Source: CAWDMC01 sp963803295 (GTDB lineage Bacteria; Acidobacteriota; Terriglobia; UBA7540). Taken from it: a DNA stretch of 64,000 bases. The notes under the pieces are model-generated. The model was not told the DNA's origin, ran no database searches, and was given only the letters and a program-made list of their open reading frames with translations. The position numbers and the translations under genes are program-made. Every line of letters begins with the position of its first letter. Positions within the stretch are counted from its first letter, which is position 1. The DNA lies in assembly GCA_963803295.1 (NCBI GenBank), contig CAWDMC010000021.1:4626-68625 (forward strand), read 5' to 3'. Positions 56,152-63,827 of this stretch are shown piece by piece.

Positions 56152-57109
56152 TTAAGCGAGCAGGCGCAGCTTCTCTTTTACGGCCTGGCGGCTGACCTGG
56201 GTGTAGCGCGCCGTCGTCTGAATGGCCGGCGTGCCCTTCCGCGTGACGTGACCCAAATAATAGGCGATCTCTTCAATGTTCCATCCGGCCTGGCGGGCGC
56301 GATGCGCCCAGTCGTGGCGCAGGTCGTGATACGTGATGTCGTGGATCAGGTCCCATTCCTTCTTATTGGCCCCGGCCTTCAGCGCGCGGAACCAATGATG
56401 GATGCCCGCTTCGCTCAGCCGTTCGGCCCGCTGCGAGGTAAAGACGTAAGGGCTTTCCGGATCCCGGCCGCCGGCGCGCAAATATTCATACAACGGTTTG
56501 CGTGCGGCGTTGAGCAGATCGAGGTCGCGCTCTTTGCCTCCTTTATGACCGACGTGGATCCATCCCACCTTCGGACCGAGATGAACATCTTCGAAACGGA
56601 GCCAGGCGACGTCGCTGACCCGGCATCCGACCCAGTAGCCCAGGGCGAAGAGCGCGTCGCCGCGGCGGTCGTCAGCTCGCTCCACTAGGCTGCGCAGCAC
56701 ATAGCGCTGGTCGGGAGTCAATTCTCGCGGCGCCAGCAGCGGCTGCGGCGGAAGCGAGATCCGGCGCGCGGGATTGCGGTGCAGCAGGCGTTTCTCTTCA
56801 ATGAGCCATCGGGCAAACCCGCTTACTGCCGATTTGATTCGTGACCTCTGACTCAGGCTGTGGCCCTCTGTCCCCAAATGGCTCAGGTAGGTCTCAAGAG
56901 CCGTCACGGTGAGCTGGTCGGCGCGAAACCGCCGCTTGTTGCCGGGGCGCTCGCCAAGCCAACGCACGAACCTGGCCCAGCTCGCGTCGGTAGGTTTCGA
57001 CTGTGGGCCTCGATCGGCCCGTCAGCGACTGGAGGTATTCTTCCAGCAGGCCGCCTTTTCGCCGCATCTGGCCCTTTCTTCCTTTCTGGTACGAGTTTCT
57101 TCGCCTCAT
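56152..57109 (-). pseudogene. Tyrosine recombinase, frameshifted near the N-terminus
   Basis: The main frame (56152-56967) carries the catalytic domain with Arg in GYWVGCRVSDVAWLRFED, HDLRHDWAHRARQ, GHVTRKG and Tyr in TTARYTQVSRQAV, all needed residues. The N-terminal core-binding start (GGLLEEYLQSLTGRSRPTVE, TYRRELGQVRALAW) is in another frame and joins at about 56955. A single one-base slip accounts for it. It sits directly after the IS5 element, and no matching attachment site is recognised. Confidence 0.8.
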
Positions 57110-57292
57110 TCCGGCGTTTTGGGGCGCACGGCGGCATGTTCCAGGGGATTTCTCACCTCAGAAACTAACTTCTGTGACTAATATTCTGTTACGAGTTTCG
57201 AGCATACCACGGGACGGTCTGAAAAAAGGCCAACGATGGCGAAATCGGCAGAAAACCGGCCTGTATCTTATTGACGATGGAGGAGGTTAGAG

Positions 57293-57330
57293 CTTAGCGT
57301 ACGTTTTGGTTCCATTGCTCCTCAGACCCC
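57293..57330. repeat. 38-bp Tn3-type terminal repeat
   Basis: The complement begins GGGGTCTGAGGAGCAATGGA and ends GTACGCTAAG, closely resembling the 38-bp end of Tn3-family transposons (GGGGTCTGACGCTCA start). Its outer GGGG side faces right. Confidence 0.8.
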
Positions 57331-57744
57331 AGAATCGAGCGCACGCTGTTTATGCTGGAGTGGTTTAGAGACCCCGCATTGCGAAGGCGCGTGACCGCCG
57401 GACTCAACAAGGGAGAGGCCCGGAACTCCCTGGCGCGAGCTGTGTGCTTCAACCGGCTGGGAGAGATCCGCGATCGCTCTTTCGAAAATCAGAGCCACCG
57501 GGCCAGCGGGCTGAACCTGCTGGTCGCCGCGATTACGCTGTGGAACACGATCTACCTCGAACCGGCTACGGAACTGCTGGCAAAGTCACGGGCGGTCGAT
57601 TCCGCCTTACTCCAGCACGTCTCTCCGCTCGGCTGGGAGCACATCAACCTTACCGGCGATTACACATGGCGCACCAATAAACGGGTCGCCAGAGGAGGCT
57701 TCAGACCTCTCCGCAACCCCAGGGCCGCCTTCACCAGCCCTTAG
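57331..57744 (+). pseudogene. C-terminal fragment of a Tn3-family transposase
   Basis: The frame encodes LNKGEARNSLARAVCFNRLG, RDRSFENQSHRASGLNLLVA and SPLGWEHINLTGDYTWRTNK, the conserved C-terminal blocks of Tn3 TnpA, including a catalytic glutamate in the LNKGEAR box. About 850 N-terminal residues are missing; it starts right after a Tn3-type end. The stop codon overlaps the next Tn3-type end, as in complete elements. Confidence 0.85.
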
Positions 57745-57778
57745 CGTACGTAAATTTCCCTTTCCTGAGGTGTCCCCC
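57740..57778. repeat. Second Tn3-type terminal repeat
   Basis: CTTAGCGTACGTAAATTTCC, then CTTTCCTGAGGTGTCCCCC. The inner CTTAGCGTACG is shared with the end at 57293 while the outer half differs. Same orientation as that copy, so the two do not bound one transposon. Confidence 0.75.
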
Positions 57779-57867
57779 AATCGTCCGCTCTTCCATTTGA
57801 TTACCAGAAGATAGCCAAGGTTCCTGTGTTATCAGAAAGATTGCGACGCTTTGGGCGGCCTTACCTG

Positions 57868-58112
57868 CACCGAAAGTGAGGAAGAACCAATTTAAGTGCA
57901 TGATTGGCTATCCTGTGTACGATTCAAGTACCGTAAAACCAAACGACGTCGAAAAATTTCACTTTTAAGTGCAGCGCGACAGAAGGGCAGATCAATCGGT
58001 TGCAGGCGCTGAAGAGGCAGATGTACGATCGCGCCGGCGTGGAACTTCTTCGCGCCCGTGTGTTACCACTGCCAGTCCTGGAGATCAAATGACAGCTTGC
58101 AACAAAAGTGCG
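57868..58112. repeat. ISL3-type remnants
   Basis: GAAAGTGAGGAAGAACCAAT at 57871 and CAGCGCGACAG at 57969 are ISL3-end fragments. From 57975 to 58076 the plus strand reads INRLQALKRQMYDRAGVELL and VLPLPVLEIK, the C-terminus of the same transposase as at 40.7 kb. It is followed by the end AAAAGTGCGCCAGAACCGAT. Only the tail of that element copy survives. Confidence 0.75.
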
Positions 58113-58268
58113 CCAGAACCGATTTAGATGCAACAATGGCGACACTGCAAGACCGCGATGGTTGCCCTACCCCAAGTCCAGCCATGCACCGTTTTCCAGT
58201 CTAGGCTAGGAGCCTGCCCGAGAAATCGTAGCGTCTCAGTTTGAGACACTACCGAGAAATCCGCAAGG

Positions 58269-58605
58269 TTGAGAGAACAAACAAAACGAAATCGCGTCAT
58301 AATGCTTTATGCCAAAGGGCTACCGACCCTAGTCGAGCAGCGAGCGCTGGGAAAAGCAGCAGCCGAGGGCAAAAGCGCCACTGAGGCCAAGCGGGCTAAG
58401 CCGGACGACAAAGATCAATACAACTCACCGATCCGGAGTCGTGCATCATGAAGGGTGCTGACGGGTTTGTGCAGGATTACAATGCGCAGGCGTCGGTGGA
58501 ACCGGAGATGCTGTTGATCGTCGGACAGTCCGTGACGGAAGCGGGCCAATGGCAAACAGCAACTAGAACCGATGGTGGAAGCCATCGAGGAACAGTCCTA
58601 GACAC
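58269..58605 (+). pseudogene. IS1182-type transposase fragment
   Basis: Three frames carry PDDKDQYNSP, then MKGADGFVQDYNAQASVEPE with MLLIVGQSVT, then ANGKQQLEPMVEAIEEQS. This order matches the central part of IS1182-family DDE transposases around the DPES..MK-GFVQ-YNAQ motif. Two slips and missing ends make it non-functional. Confidence 0.7.
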
Positions 58606-58638
58606 CCGTCAACCAATTCGTGCCATTGGCGTGCTTGA

Positions 58639-59739
58639 ATGGCGGTAACCGTGAGTTTGCCAGGAATCCAATATGCGAAAACAACCGACGGCGTCAGTAT
58701 CGCTTTCTTGACCGTTGGGGTCGGCCCCCCGATCGTTTTTGCGTCGAACATTTTCGGCGACGTCCACCTGTACCGCCAGCTCCCGAGGCACCATGTCCGT
58801 GGCGTCACAGATCAGTTGTCTGCGCTTGGTTGGAAAGTGATCCGATACGACGTACGAGGCATGGGATTCTCGGACAGAAACGTCCCCGATTTGACCCTGG
58901 ACGCGAGAGTCAAGGATCTCGATGCAGTCGTGATGCAGCTGGGCCTTGAGCGATTCGTGCTTGCTGGTGTCGATATCGGCGCTGCAACAGCAGTCGCCTA
59001 CACGGCCCGGCACGCATCGAGAGTATCACGTCTTGTGCTGGTCAGCCCGTGGGTATCGGCCGCTGAAATGTTTGCCCTTCCGGATGTTCGAATCACTTCA
59101 GGCATGGTGGCTGGAGGAGTACGGGAATGGAACGTCTTCACGAATGTGCTGGGAAACGTTGCGAACAGCTTCGAGGATGTGGAGTCGGGCAAACAGATGG
59201 CGGACGCAATGCGCCAGAGCACGACTCCCGCTGGTCTCGCGAAGTTTTATGAAAAATCCGCGTGCATCGACTTGAAGAGCCTTCTGCCGGCGGTGACTGT
59301 CCCTACTCTCGTCATTCACGAGCCGGGGTTTGCGTTTGGATCACTCGATCTGTGCCAGGAAGTTGCGAAGAACATAAGGGACGCGCTCTTCGTCGAAGTT
59401 CGTGATAAGTCAATCGCCGGCACTATCCATGACAGGCACGTTTCCGCAATGAACAGATTCTTGCAGTTAGGTGCCGCAGGAGAGCTACGAGACGCCGCAT
59501 CGGTGGCGCCGCATGCGCCACCGACGGTAACCGGCTTCCCACTCACGAGTCGCGAAGTCCAGGTATTAACGCTGATGGCTTCGGGGCTGACGAACAAGGA
59601 AATTGCCGCGGAACTAGGGATCGCCGTCCCGACGGTCGAGCGCCACCTCGTGAACCTCTACACCAAGATCGGTGCTCGAGGCCGCGTCGATGCTACCGGG
59701 TACGCAGTCCGCCATGGACTCCTCGGGCACCTCTCGTAG
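58639..59739 (+). CDS. Alpha/beta hydrolase fused to a LuxR-type DNA-binding domain
   Basis: This 366-aa protein has an alpha/beta hydrolase domain (residues about 20-275, with VIRYDVRGMGFSD and the elbow LAGVDIGAATAVAYTARHAS) and a C-terminal LuxR/GerE helix-turn-helix (LTSREVQVLTLMASGLTNKE, IAAELGIAVPTVERHLVNLY). At the nucleophile elbow GVDIG has Asp where most relatives have Ser. Fusion of the two domains suggests a transcription factor that senses a small molecule by a hydrolase-derived pocket. A late SIAGTIHDRHVS may carry the histidine. The start at 58639 is GTG-free ATG just before the domain. Confidence 0.85.
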   Translation: MAVTVSLPGIQYAKTTDGVSIAFLTVGVGPPIVFASNIFGDVHLYRQLPRHHVRGVTDQLSALGWKVIRYDVRGMGFSDRNVPDLTLDARVKDLDAVVMQLGLERFVLAGVDIGAATAVAYTARHASRVSRLVLVSPWVSAAEMFALPDVRITSGMVAGGVREWNVFTNVLGNVANSFEDVESGKQMADAMRQSTTPAGLAKFYEKSACIDLKSLLPAVTVPTLVIHEPGFAFGSLDLCQEVAKNIRDALFVEVRDKSIAGTIHDRHVSAMNRFLQLGAAGELRDAASVAPHAPPTVTGFPLTSREVQVLTLMASGLTNKEIAAELGIAVPTVERHLVNLYTKIGARGRVDATGYAVRHGLLGHLS

Positions 59740-59904
59740 TCAGATCACTCGACACAGCTACAAGGTTCCCCTCATGCACACGGTGCATGAATTCAAGGAT
59801 GTCAACGCCGAGCTTACGCGTTATTGTCGAGAAGTCCTCTTTGCTTCACCGGGCGCGCCGGAAATCACGACCATTCAAGCGAATGCGGGGGACAAGGAGA
59901 AAAT

Positions 59905-60441
59905 ATGCGCTTCGTCAGGATCCTCACTCTGATGCTCTCTCTGCACGTGCCCGGCACAATGCATTTCGCGTTGGCGCAGGAGTCGAAAGAAATCGCGGGC
60001 TTTAGTGCCGACCGCAGCGCCGTTGAGGCGCTGGTCACGAGGCTAGTCGCGGCTTCCAACGCAAACGACGTGAAGGCTTTCGCTGACGTCTTCGCTGTGG
60101 ACGCTGACTTCACAAACGTAGTCGGACAGCATGTCCGTCGAAGGGCAAAGATTGAGGAGTTTCATGCCCCGTACTATTCCGGCCCTCGTCAGCCGGGCCG
60201 TCCCTCGTTCGTCAACGCGAAACTAACGGTGATCGAGAACAAAATCCGATTCCTGCGCGAGGACGTCGCGGCCGTAGATATCAAATGGCAGCAGACCGGC
60301 GCGATCTCGCCTGATGGGCAGCCCTGGGGAACCCGAACTGGTCTTATGAATTGGATAGTCACTAAGGAGAAGGGCAGGTGGACGATTGCAGTCATGCACA
60401 ACACGGAGCTGACTGCAACGCCGAATAAGGAAACGCGATAA
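59905..60441 (+). CDS. Secreted SgcJ/SnoaL-type NTF2-like protein
   Basis: This 178-aa protein has a signal peptide ending near HFALAQ and an NTF2-like domain (AVEALVTRLVAASNANDVKA, FADVFAVDADFTNVVGQHVR, RTGLMNWIVTKEKGRWTIAV). Related proteins are annotated SgcJ/EcaC; most have unknown substrates. It begins 165 bp after the LuxR-hydrolase gene on the same strand and may be its target. AAGGAG precedes ATG 59905. Confidence 0.75.
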   Translation: MRFVRILTLMLSLHVPGTMHFALAQESKEIAGFSADRSAVEALVTRLVAASNANDVKAFADVFAVDADFTNVVGQHVRRRAKIEEFHAPYYSGPRQPGRPSFVNAKLTVIENKIRFLREDVAAVDIKWQQTGAISPDGQPWGTRTGLMNWIVTKEKGRWTIAVMHNTELTATPNKETR

Positions 60442-60605
60442 GCACATGTCGCGGTAGGGACGGCGGTTACCCACCGCAGTCGGGTGGGAACGAATGGCTT
60501 AGGCAAGCACCGGAGATGCACAAGTCTGGAGGCTATTCGAACGAACTACAATCGCAAAATCTGTGGTTTAAACCCCAGCGCGACAGGAGTTTCTGGTTCG
60601 CGTAA

Positions 60606-60622
60606 CCGCCCCAAAGGGGCGG
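60606..60622. terminator. GC-rich hairpin
   Basis: CCGCCCC-AAA-GGGGCGG forms a perfect 7-bp stem. It is followed by a T-containing but not uniform stretch, so it is a possible weak terminator for the SgcJ-like gene or an IS end structure. Confidence 0.35.
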
Positions 60623-60675
60623 CCCGTTGCTTTGTTGGAATTTAACCAAGTGCTTCGGCAGACGAAGGTAGATTG

Positions 60676-60709
60676 GGTACGTAAATTTCCCTTTCCTGAG
60701 GGGTCCCCC
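60676..60709. repeat. Third, partial Tn3-type end
   Basis: TACGTAAATTTCCCTTTCCT, then GAGGGGTCCCCC repeats the outer 34 bp of the end at 57740-57778 in the same orientation with one difference (GTG to GGG). The inner part is replaced by unrelated sequence. Confidence 0.7.
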
Positions 60710-60723
60710 AATAACGCCAGGCA

Positions 60724-61011
60724 TCATCGTTTTTTGAACAGATTCATTTCGAAACCAGGAAGTTCGTCCAGGGTTACAACTTCTCCCTCCAAACAATAGC
60801 GGACTCGGTCTTGAATCATCACTTCCACCATCCGCTTGTCAGGATGCACCCAGACCTGGGCCACGCCGTCGGTCAGGTAGGACAACTTCTTCCTGAGAAT
60901 CTCTTTTTGCTTGTCATTGGGCGCGATGACATCAAACGCCACATCGGGTGGAAACGGCGCTGGCCCCTTCGGAATAACTCGGGTGTTGGGGATCAACGGA
61001 ACGGAAAACAC
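60724..61011 (-). pseudogene. Uma2-type (DUF820) nuclease fragment
   Basis: This 95-residue frame has PDVAFDVIAPNDKQKEILRK and KLSYLTDGVAQVWVHPDKRM followed by a C-terminal LPGFEMNL, the last half of a Uma2-family PD-(D/E)xK protein. The first half, with other catalytic residues, is missing upstream. Many such genes are found in multicopy in mobile regions. Here it is likely a remnant. Confidence 0.6.
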
Positions 61012-61274
61012 ACTTAAAGAGCTACTGGTCCGTGTAGGATCAATGGGTTAGAGCGAGATTATGCGAGAACCAGAAAGACTCCTCCGATGTCCTTCCAGAC
61101 GCTCTTCTGAACTAGTTTTCAGCGGTTTAGCGAGACCGGCGCTTCCTTACGCCGGTTTTCTGTTCCGTTGATCCCCAATACCCAACAACGACGCTATAAA
61201 TTGCCAATGTTTTATGAGCCGTCGCGCTGCACTATAAACGGTTCTGGCGCACTTTCGGTGCAGCCGCGGGGGGG
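61012..61274. other. Intergenic stretch with another IS-type end
   Basis: No gene seen. At 61226-61256 GTCGCGCTGCACTATAAACG and GTTCTGGCGCACTTT resembles the ISL3-type end found at 58.1 kb (AAAAGTGCGCCAGAACC) in the opposite orientation. Confidence 0.45.
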
Positions 61275-61323
61275 TGTCGCTCGGGTCGGCGTGGGCATTA
61301 CTGAGGATCGTCGTCCACGATCC
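61275..61323. repeat. Direct repeat copy 1 (about 50 bp)
   Basis: TGTCGCTCGGGTCGGCGTGG, then GCATTACTGAGGATCGTCGT and CCACGATC. It is identical to 62304-62352 except for about one base. It includes the last codons of the recombinase coding end on the minus strand. Confidence 0.8.
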
Positions 61324-61442
61324 CTTACGTACCTTTGTTTCAATTTAACCTATCCGGGAAATGACCCGTGTTCGCCTTAGTTGCTGTCCAGAAAACTGGA
61401 CAGCTTAACGCGGTTCTCGGTTCCGTTGATCCCGAACACCCG

Positions 61443-62279
61443 CTAACGAGGCGAGGAAAACCCTCCATTCGCGATCGCAGGACCTGCCCACGTTCCCAAC
61501 AATCGACTCAAATGTTCTGCCTGGTCGATCAACTCCTCGCGCCGCAGCTGGCCAAGGGCCAGCACGGGCGGTAGCTCGTGGTACAAGGCAACCAGCCCCA
61601 GCCATCCCTCGACTTGTTCGCGAATCCACTTGTTGTAAGCGATCGGATACACGCGGTGCGCAATGAACAGCGCTTGAAGGAATTCCTGAAATGCATGATA
61701 GAGCCGGTCGAAGCCGTAGAAGTTCAGGCCCCGGGTGACAGCGAAATGGACGCGCGCGATATTCAGACGGCAGGCGTCGCTTACCATCCGCAGGCGTTCC
61801 TCCCGCAAGCTCTCTTTGTAGTAAGGTAGCCAACGGGTACGAAGATCGGCGAACGCGCTGCTCCGTTCCCACAAAGGCACTGCATACGCGACTTGATTGC
61901 CTATTTCGATTTCAAAGGCGTCCGGGCCACCTCCGTCGTCCCACGGCTCCGCTACCCATCGTCCATCAAAGAGGTCAAGGTGCACGCGCGCGAAACGGCT
62001 GAGCCGCTCAAGTTCGCGGAATACCGAATCGTTCTCGTACTGTTGGCACCAAGCGTGGTCGAGCAACTGTCTCTGTCTGGCAGTCAATTCGGGATCAATC
62101 AGAAGCGCGATGTCGAGATCGCTCTCCGGGGTGGCTGTACCGCGTGCGCAGGAATTGACCAGCAACACGGCCTCTACCGGTAAGCCCATCGAGAAGTCAA
62201 CGATTGCTTCGGCGGCCCGCCGGTGGATTGAAGTCGGAAATTCCGGTTTCGTTGACATTGACTTCTTGAGGTAACGCAT
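61443..62279 (-). CDS. Nucleotidyltransferase-domain protein
   Basis: This 278-aa protein has a nucleotidyltransferase N-terminal domain with VNSCARGTATPESDLDIALL, where the usual GS of the GSxARG loop reads NS, and a helical C-terminal half (NIARVHFAVTRGLNFYGFDR, LYHAFQEFLQALFIAHRVYP) like those in aminoglycoside- or KNTase-type proteins. The acidic SDLD pair is kept. It is flanked by 50-bp direct repeats next to a recombinase gene. ATG 62279 follows AGGGGAG. Function unknown; antitoxin- or resistance-like roles are possible. Confidence 0.75.
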   Translation of the reverse strand: MRYLKKSMSTKPEFPTSIHRRAAEAIVDFSMGLPVEAVLLVNSCARGTATPESDLDIALLIDPELTARQRQLLDHAWCQQYENDSVFRELERLSRFARVHLDLFDGRWVAEPWDDGGGPDAFEIEIGNQVAYAVPLWERSSAFADLRTRWLPYYKESLREERLRMVSDACRLNIARVHFAVTRGLNFYGFDRLYHAFQEFLQALFIAHRVYPIAYNKWIREQVEGWLGLVALYHELPPVLALGQLRREELIDQAEHLSRLLGTWAGPAIANGGFSSPR

Positions 62280-62303
62280 AAGCGTACTCCCCTGCGGGAG
62301 TTG

Positions 62304-62352
62304 TGTCGCTCGGGTCGGCGTGGGCATTACTGAGGATCGCCGTCCACGATTC
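62304..62352. repeat. Direct repeat copy 2 (about 50 bp)
   Basis: TGTCGCTCGGGTCGGCGTGG with the same continuation as copy 1. It spans the stop codon and last codons of the recombinase gene at its right side. Confidence 0.8.
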
Positions 62353-63220
62353 CCAACTTATCATTCACTGCCTCCACCAGGTTCTGCTGCATGCCGAGGT
62401 ATCTCTCGGTCGTCTGGATCGAGGCGTGACCCAGCAGCATCTGGATCTGTTCGAGGTCGCCGCCTGATTTGCGGCATAATTTCGCGCACGTCCGGCGAAG
62501 GTCGTGGGGAGCGAGGTTCCCGAAGCCGATCCCTTCGGCGTATTCTTTCACCAGCCACCATACTCCCATCGGGGCCAGCGTCTTGCTCTGCAGCCGGCCG
62601 CCCTTGCCGATCGAGCGGAACATCCTCGCGTCTTTGATCTGAGCAGCGGCCGTCCATTCATCGATTGCGCTTTTCACCCAGGCCGGCACCGGAACCGTCC
62701 GGATCCTCCCGCCCTTGCCTTTGAAGTCCGTAATCACCCAACGATTCTCGCGCTGCTCGACCTGGCCCGCCTCGAGCGCCACCAGTTCCGACCGGCGCAG
62801 TCCGCAACCCAGGAGCAGGGCGAGGATCGCCCGGTCGCGCTTGCCCTTGAGGGTGGAAGTGTCCGGCGCCAGAAGCAGCTCGCGGGCCTGTTCTTTGGTC
62901 AGCCAGTTCCCTGCCCTCACGCCGGAGCTTTTGACACCCTTTACCTTGCCAATACCCGCCGCCAGGCCGGGGTCAAGCAGGCGGTTGTCAGCGGCCTCCG
63001 CGGCGAGCTTGCGGATGGCGGAGAGCCGCACGTTGATCGTGGAAGGGGAGAGCTTCTCCTCTGCCAAGGCTGTCCGGTATTCCTGCACCAGGGCCTTTGA
63101 GAGCGGAGGCCGCCCCGGCCGGGTCTGATACCAGGCGATGAAATCCTCGAGGGCCCGGCGGTAGGCACGCTTGGAATGTTCGGAGTGGACGCTGTCGATG
63201 ACTAAATTGATGACCAGCTC
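62327..63220 (-). CDS. Tyrosine recombinase/integrase
   Basis: This protein of about 295 aa has an N-terminal SAM-like domain (SEHSKRAYRRALEDFIAWYQ, YRTALAEEKLSPSTINVRLS) and a catalytic domain with Arg in LGCGLRRSELVALEAG, LAPHDLRRTCAKLCRKSG, LLGHASIQTTERYLGMQQ (His and Tyr). The set is complete. No ATG/GTG/TTG precedes the N-terminal domain in frame before the stop at 63245; the first such codon, GTG 63088, would lose half of it, so the true start may be CTG near 63217 or has been lost. A C-terminal scrap of a near relative lies at 17.7 kb. Confidence 0.75.
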   Translation of the reverse strand, partial: ELVINLVIDSVHSEHSKRAYRRALEDFIAWYQTRPGRPPLSKALVQEYRTALAEEKLSPSTINVRLSAIRKLAAEAADNRLLDPGLAAGIGKVKGVKSSGVRAGNWLTKEQARELLLAPDTSTLKGKRDRAILALLLGCGLRRSELVALEAGQVEQRENRWVITDFKGKGGRIRTVPVPAWVKSAIDEWTAAAQIKDARMFRSIGKGGRLQSKTLAPMGVWWLVKEYAEGIGFGNLAPHDLRRTCAKLCRKSGGDLEQIQMLLGHASIQTTERYLGMQQNLVEAVNDKLGIVDGDPQ

Positions 63221-63323
63221 GACGCGGAGACGCGGCCGTCGCCCTTACCGTGCCTGCCCGGCCTTCGGCCCTGGGGTTGCTACCCTGAGCCGAAGGCCGC
63301 AACCTCGCGGGGGAGGGAATGCA

Positions 63324-63728
63324 ATGCGTCGCAAAGTGAGTCTGTTCGTGCTGGGAGCGCTGGCGGTCGGTGTGGTCAGCGCCGCCGGAGTGCTCGCGCC
63401 GGGCGGCGGAGCCAGCCCGAAGGCGGCGAGCAAGACCGTCAACATCACGGTCTCGGCGACCGAGTTCAAGTTCGTGCTCTCGAAACGGAGCGTGCCCGTC
63501 GGCAGCACCGTCGTCTTCACCGTGATCAACAAGGGCAAGATCGCCCACGACTTCAGGATCCTCGGCACTTCGATCTCGGCGAGGACGGGACTGCTCAAAC
63601 CGGGCCAGCGGGCGACGCTGCGCGCCACCTTGATCAAGAAGGGCAAGTACAAATACCTCTGCACGGTGCCGGGCCATGCGAAGCTGGGGATGAAGGGCGT
63701 CTTTGCGGGGGCGGACGCTAAGCGCTGA
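63324..63728 (+). CDS. Cupredoxin-domain protein, secreted
   Basis: This 134-aa protein begins with a signal peptide (VSLFVLGALAVGVVSAAGVL) and has a cupredoxin fold with copper-ligand pattern H in KIAHDFRIL, and C, H, M in YLCTVPGHAKLGMKG. Such small blue copper proteins transfer electrons. GGGAGGG precedes the ATG at 63324. A close paralogue follows after 99 bp. Confidence 0.85.
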   Translation: MRRKVSLFVLGALAVGVVSAAGVLAPGGGASPKAASKTVNITVSATEFKFVLSKRSVPVGSTVVFTVINKGKIAHDFRILGTSISARTGLLKPGQRATLRATLIKKGKYKYLCTVPGHAKLGMKGVFAGADAKR

Positions 63729-63827
63729 GCGCGCCGCTGCCTCGTTCACTGCGGCGGTTGACGAACCGCGTGGGGAGATTGCTACGCTGGGTCGAGCCCA
63801 AATGCCAGATTCCAGAGGAGGATGCTG

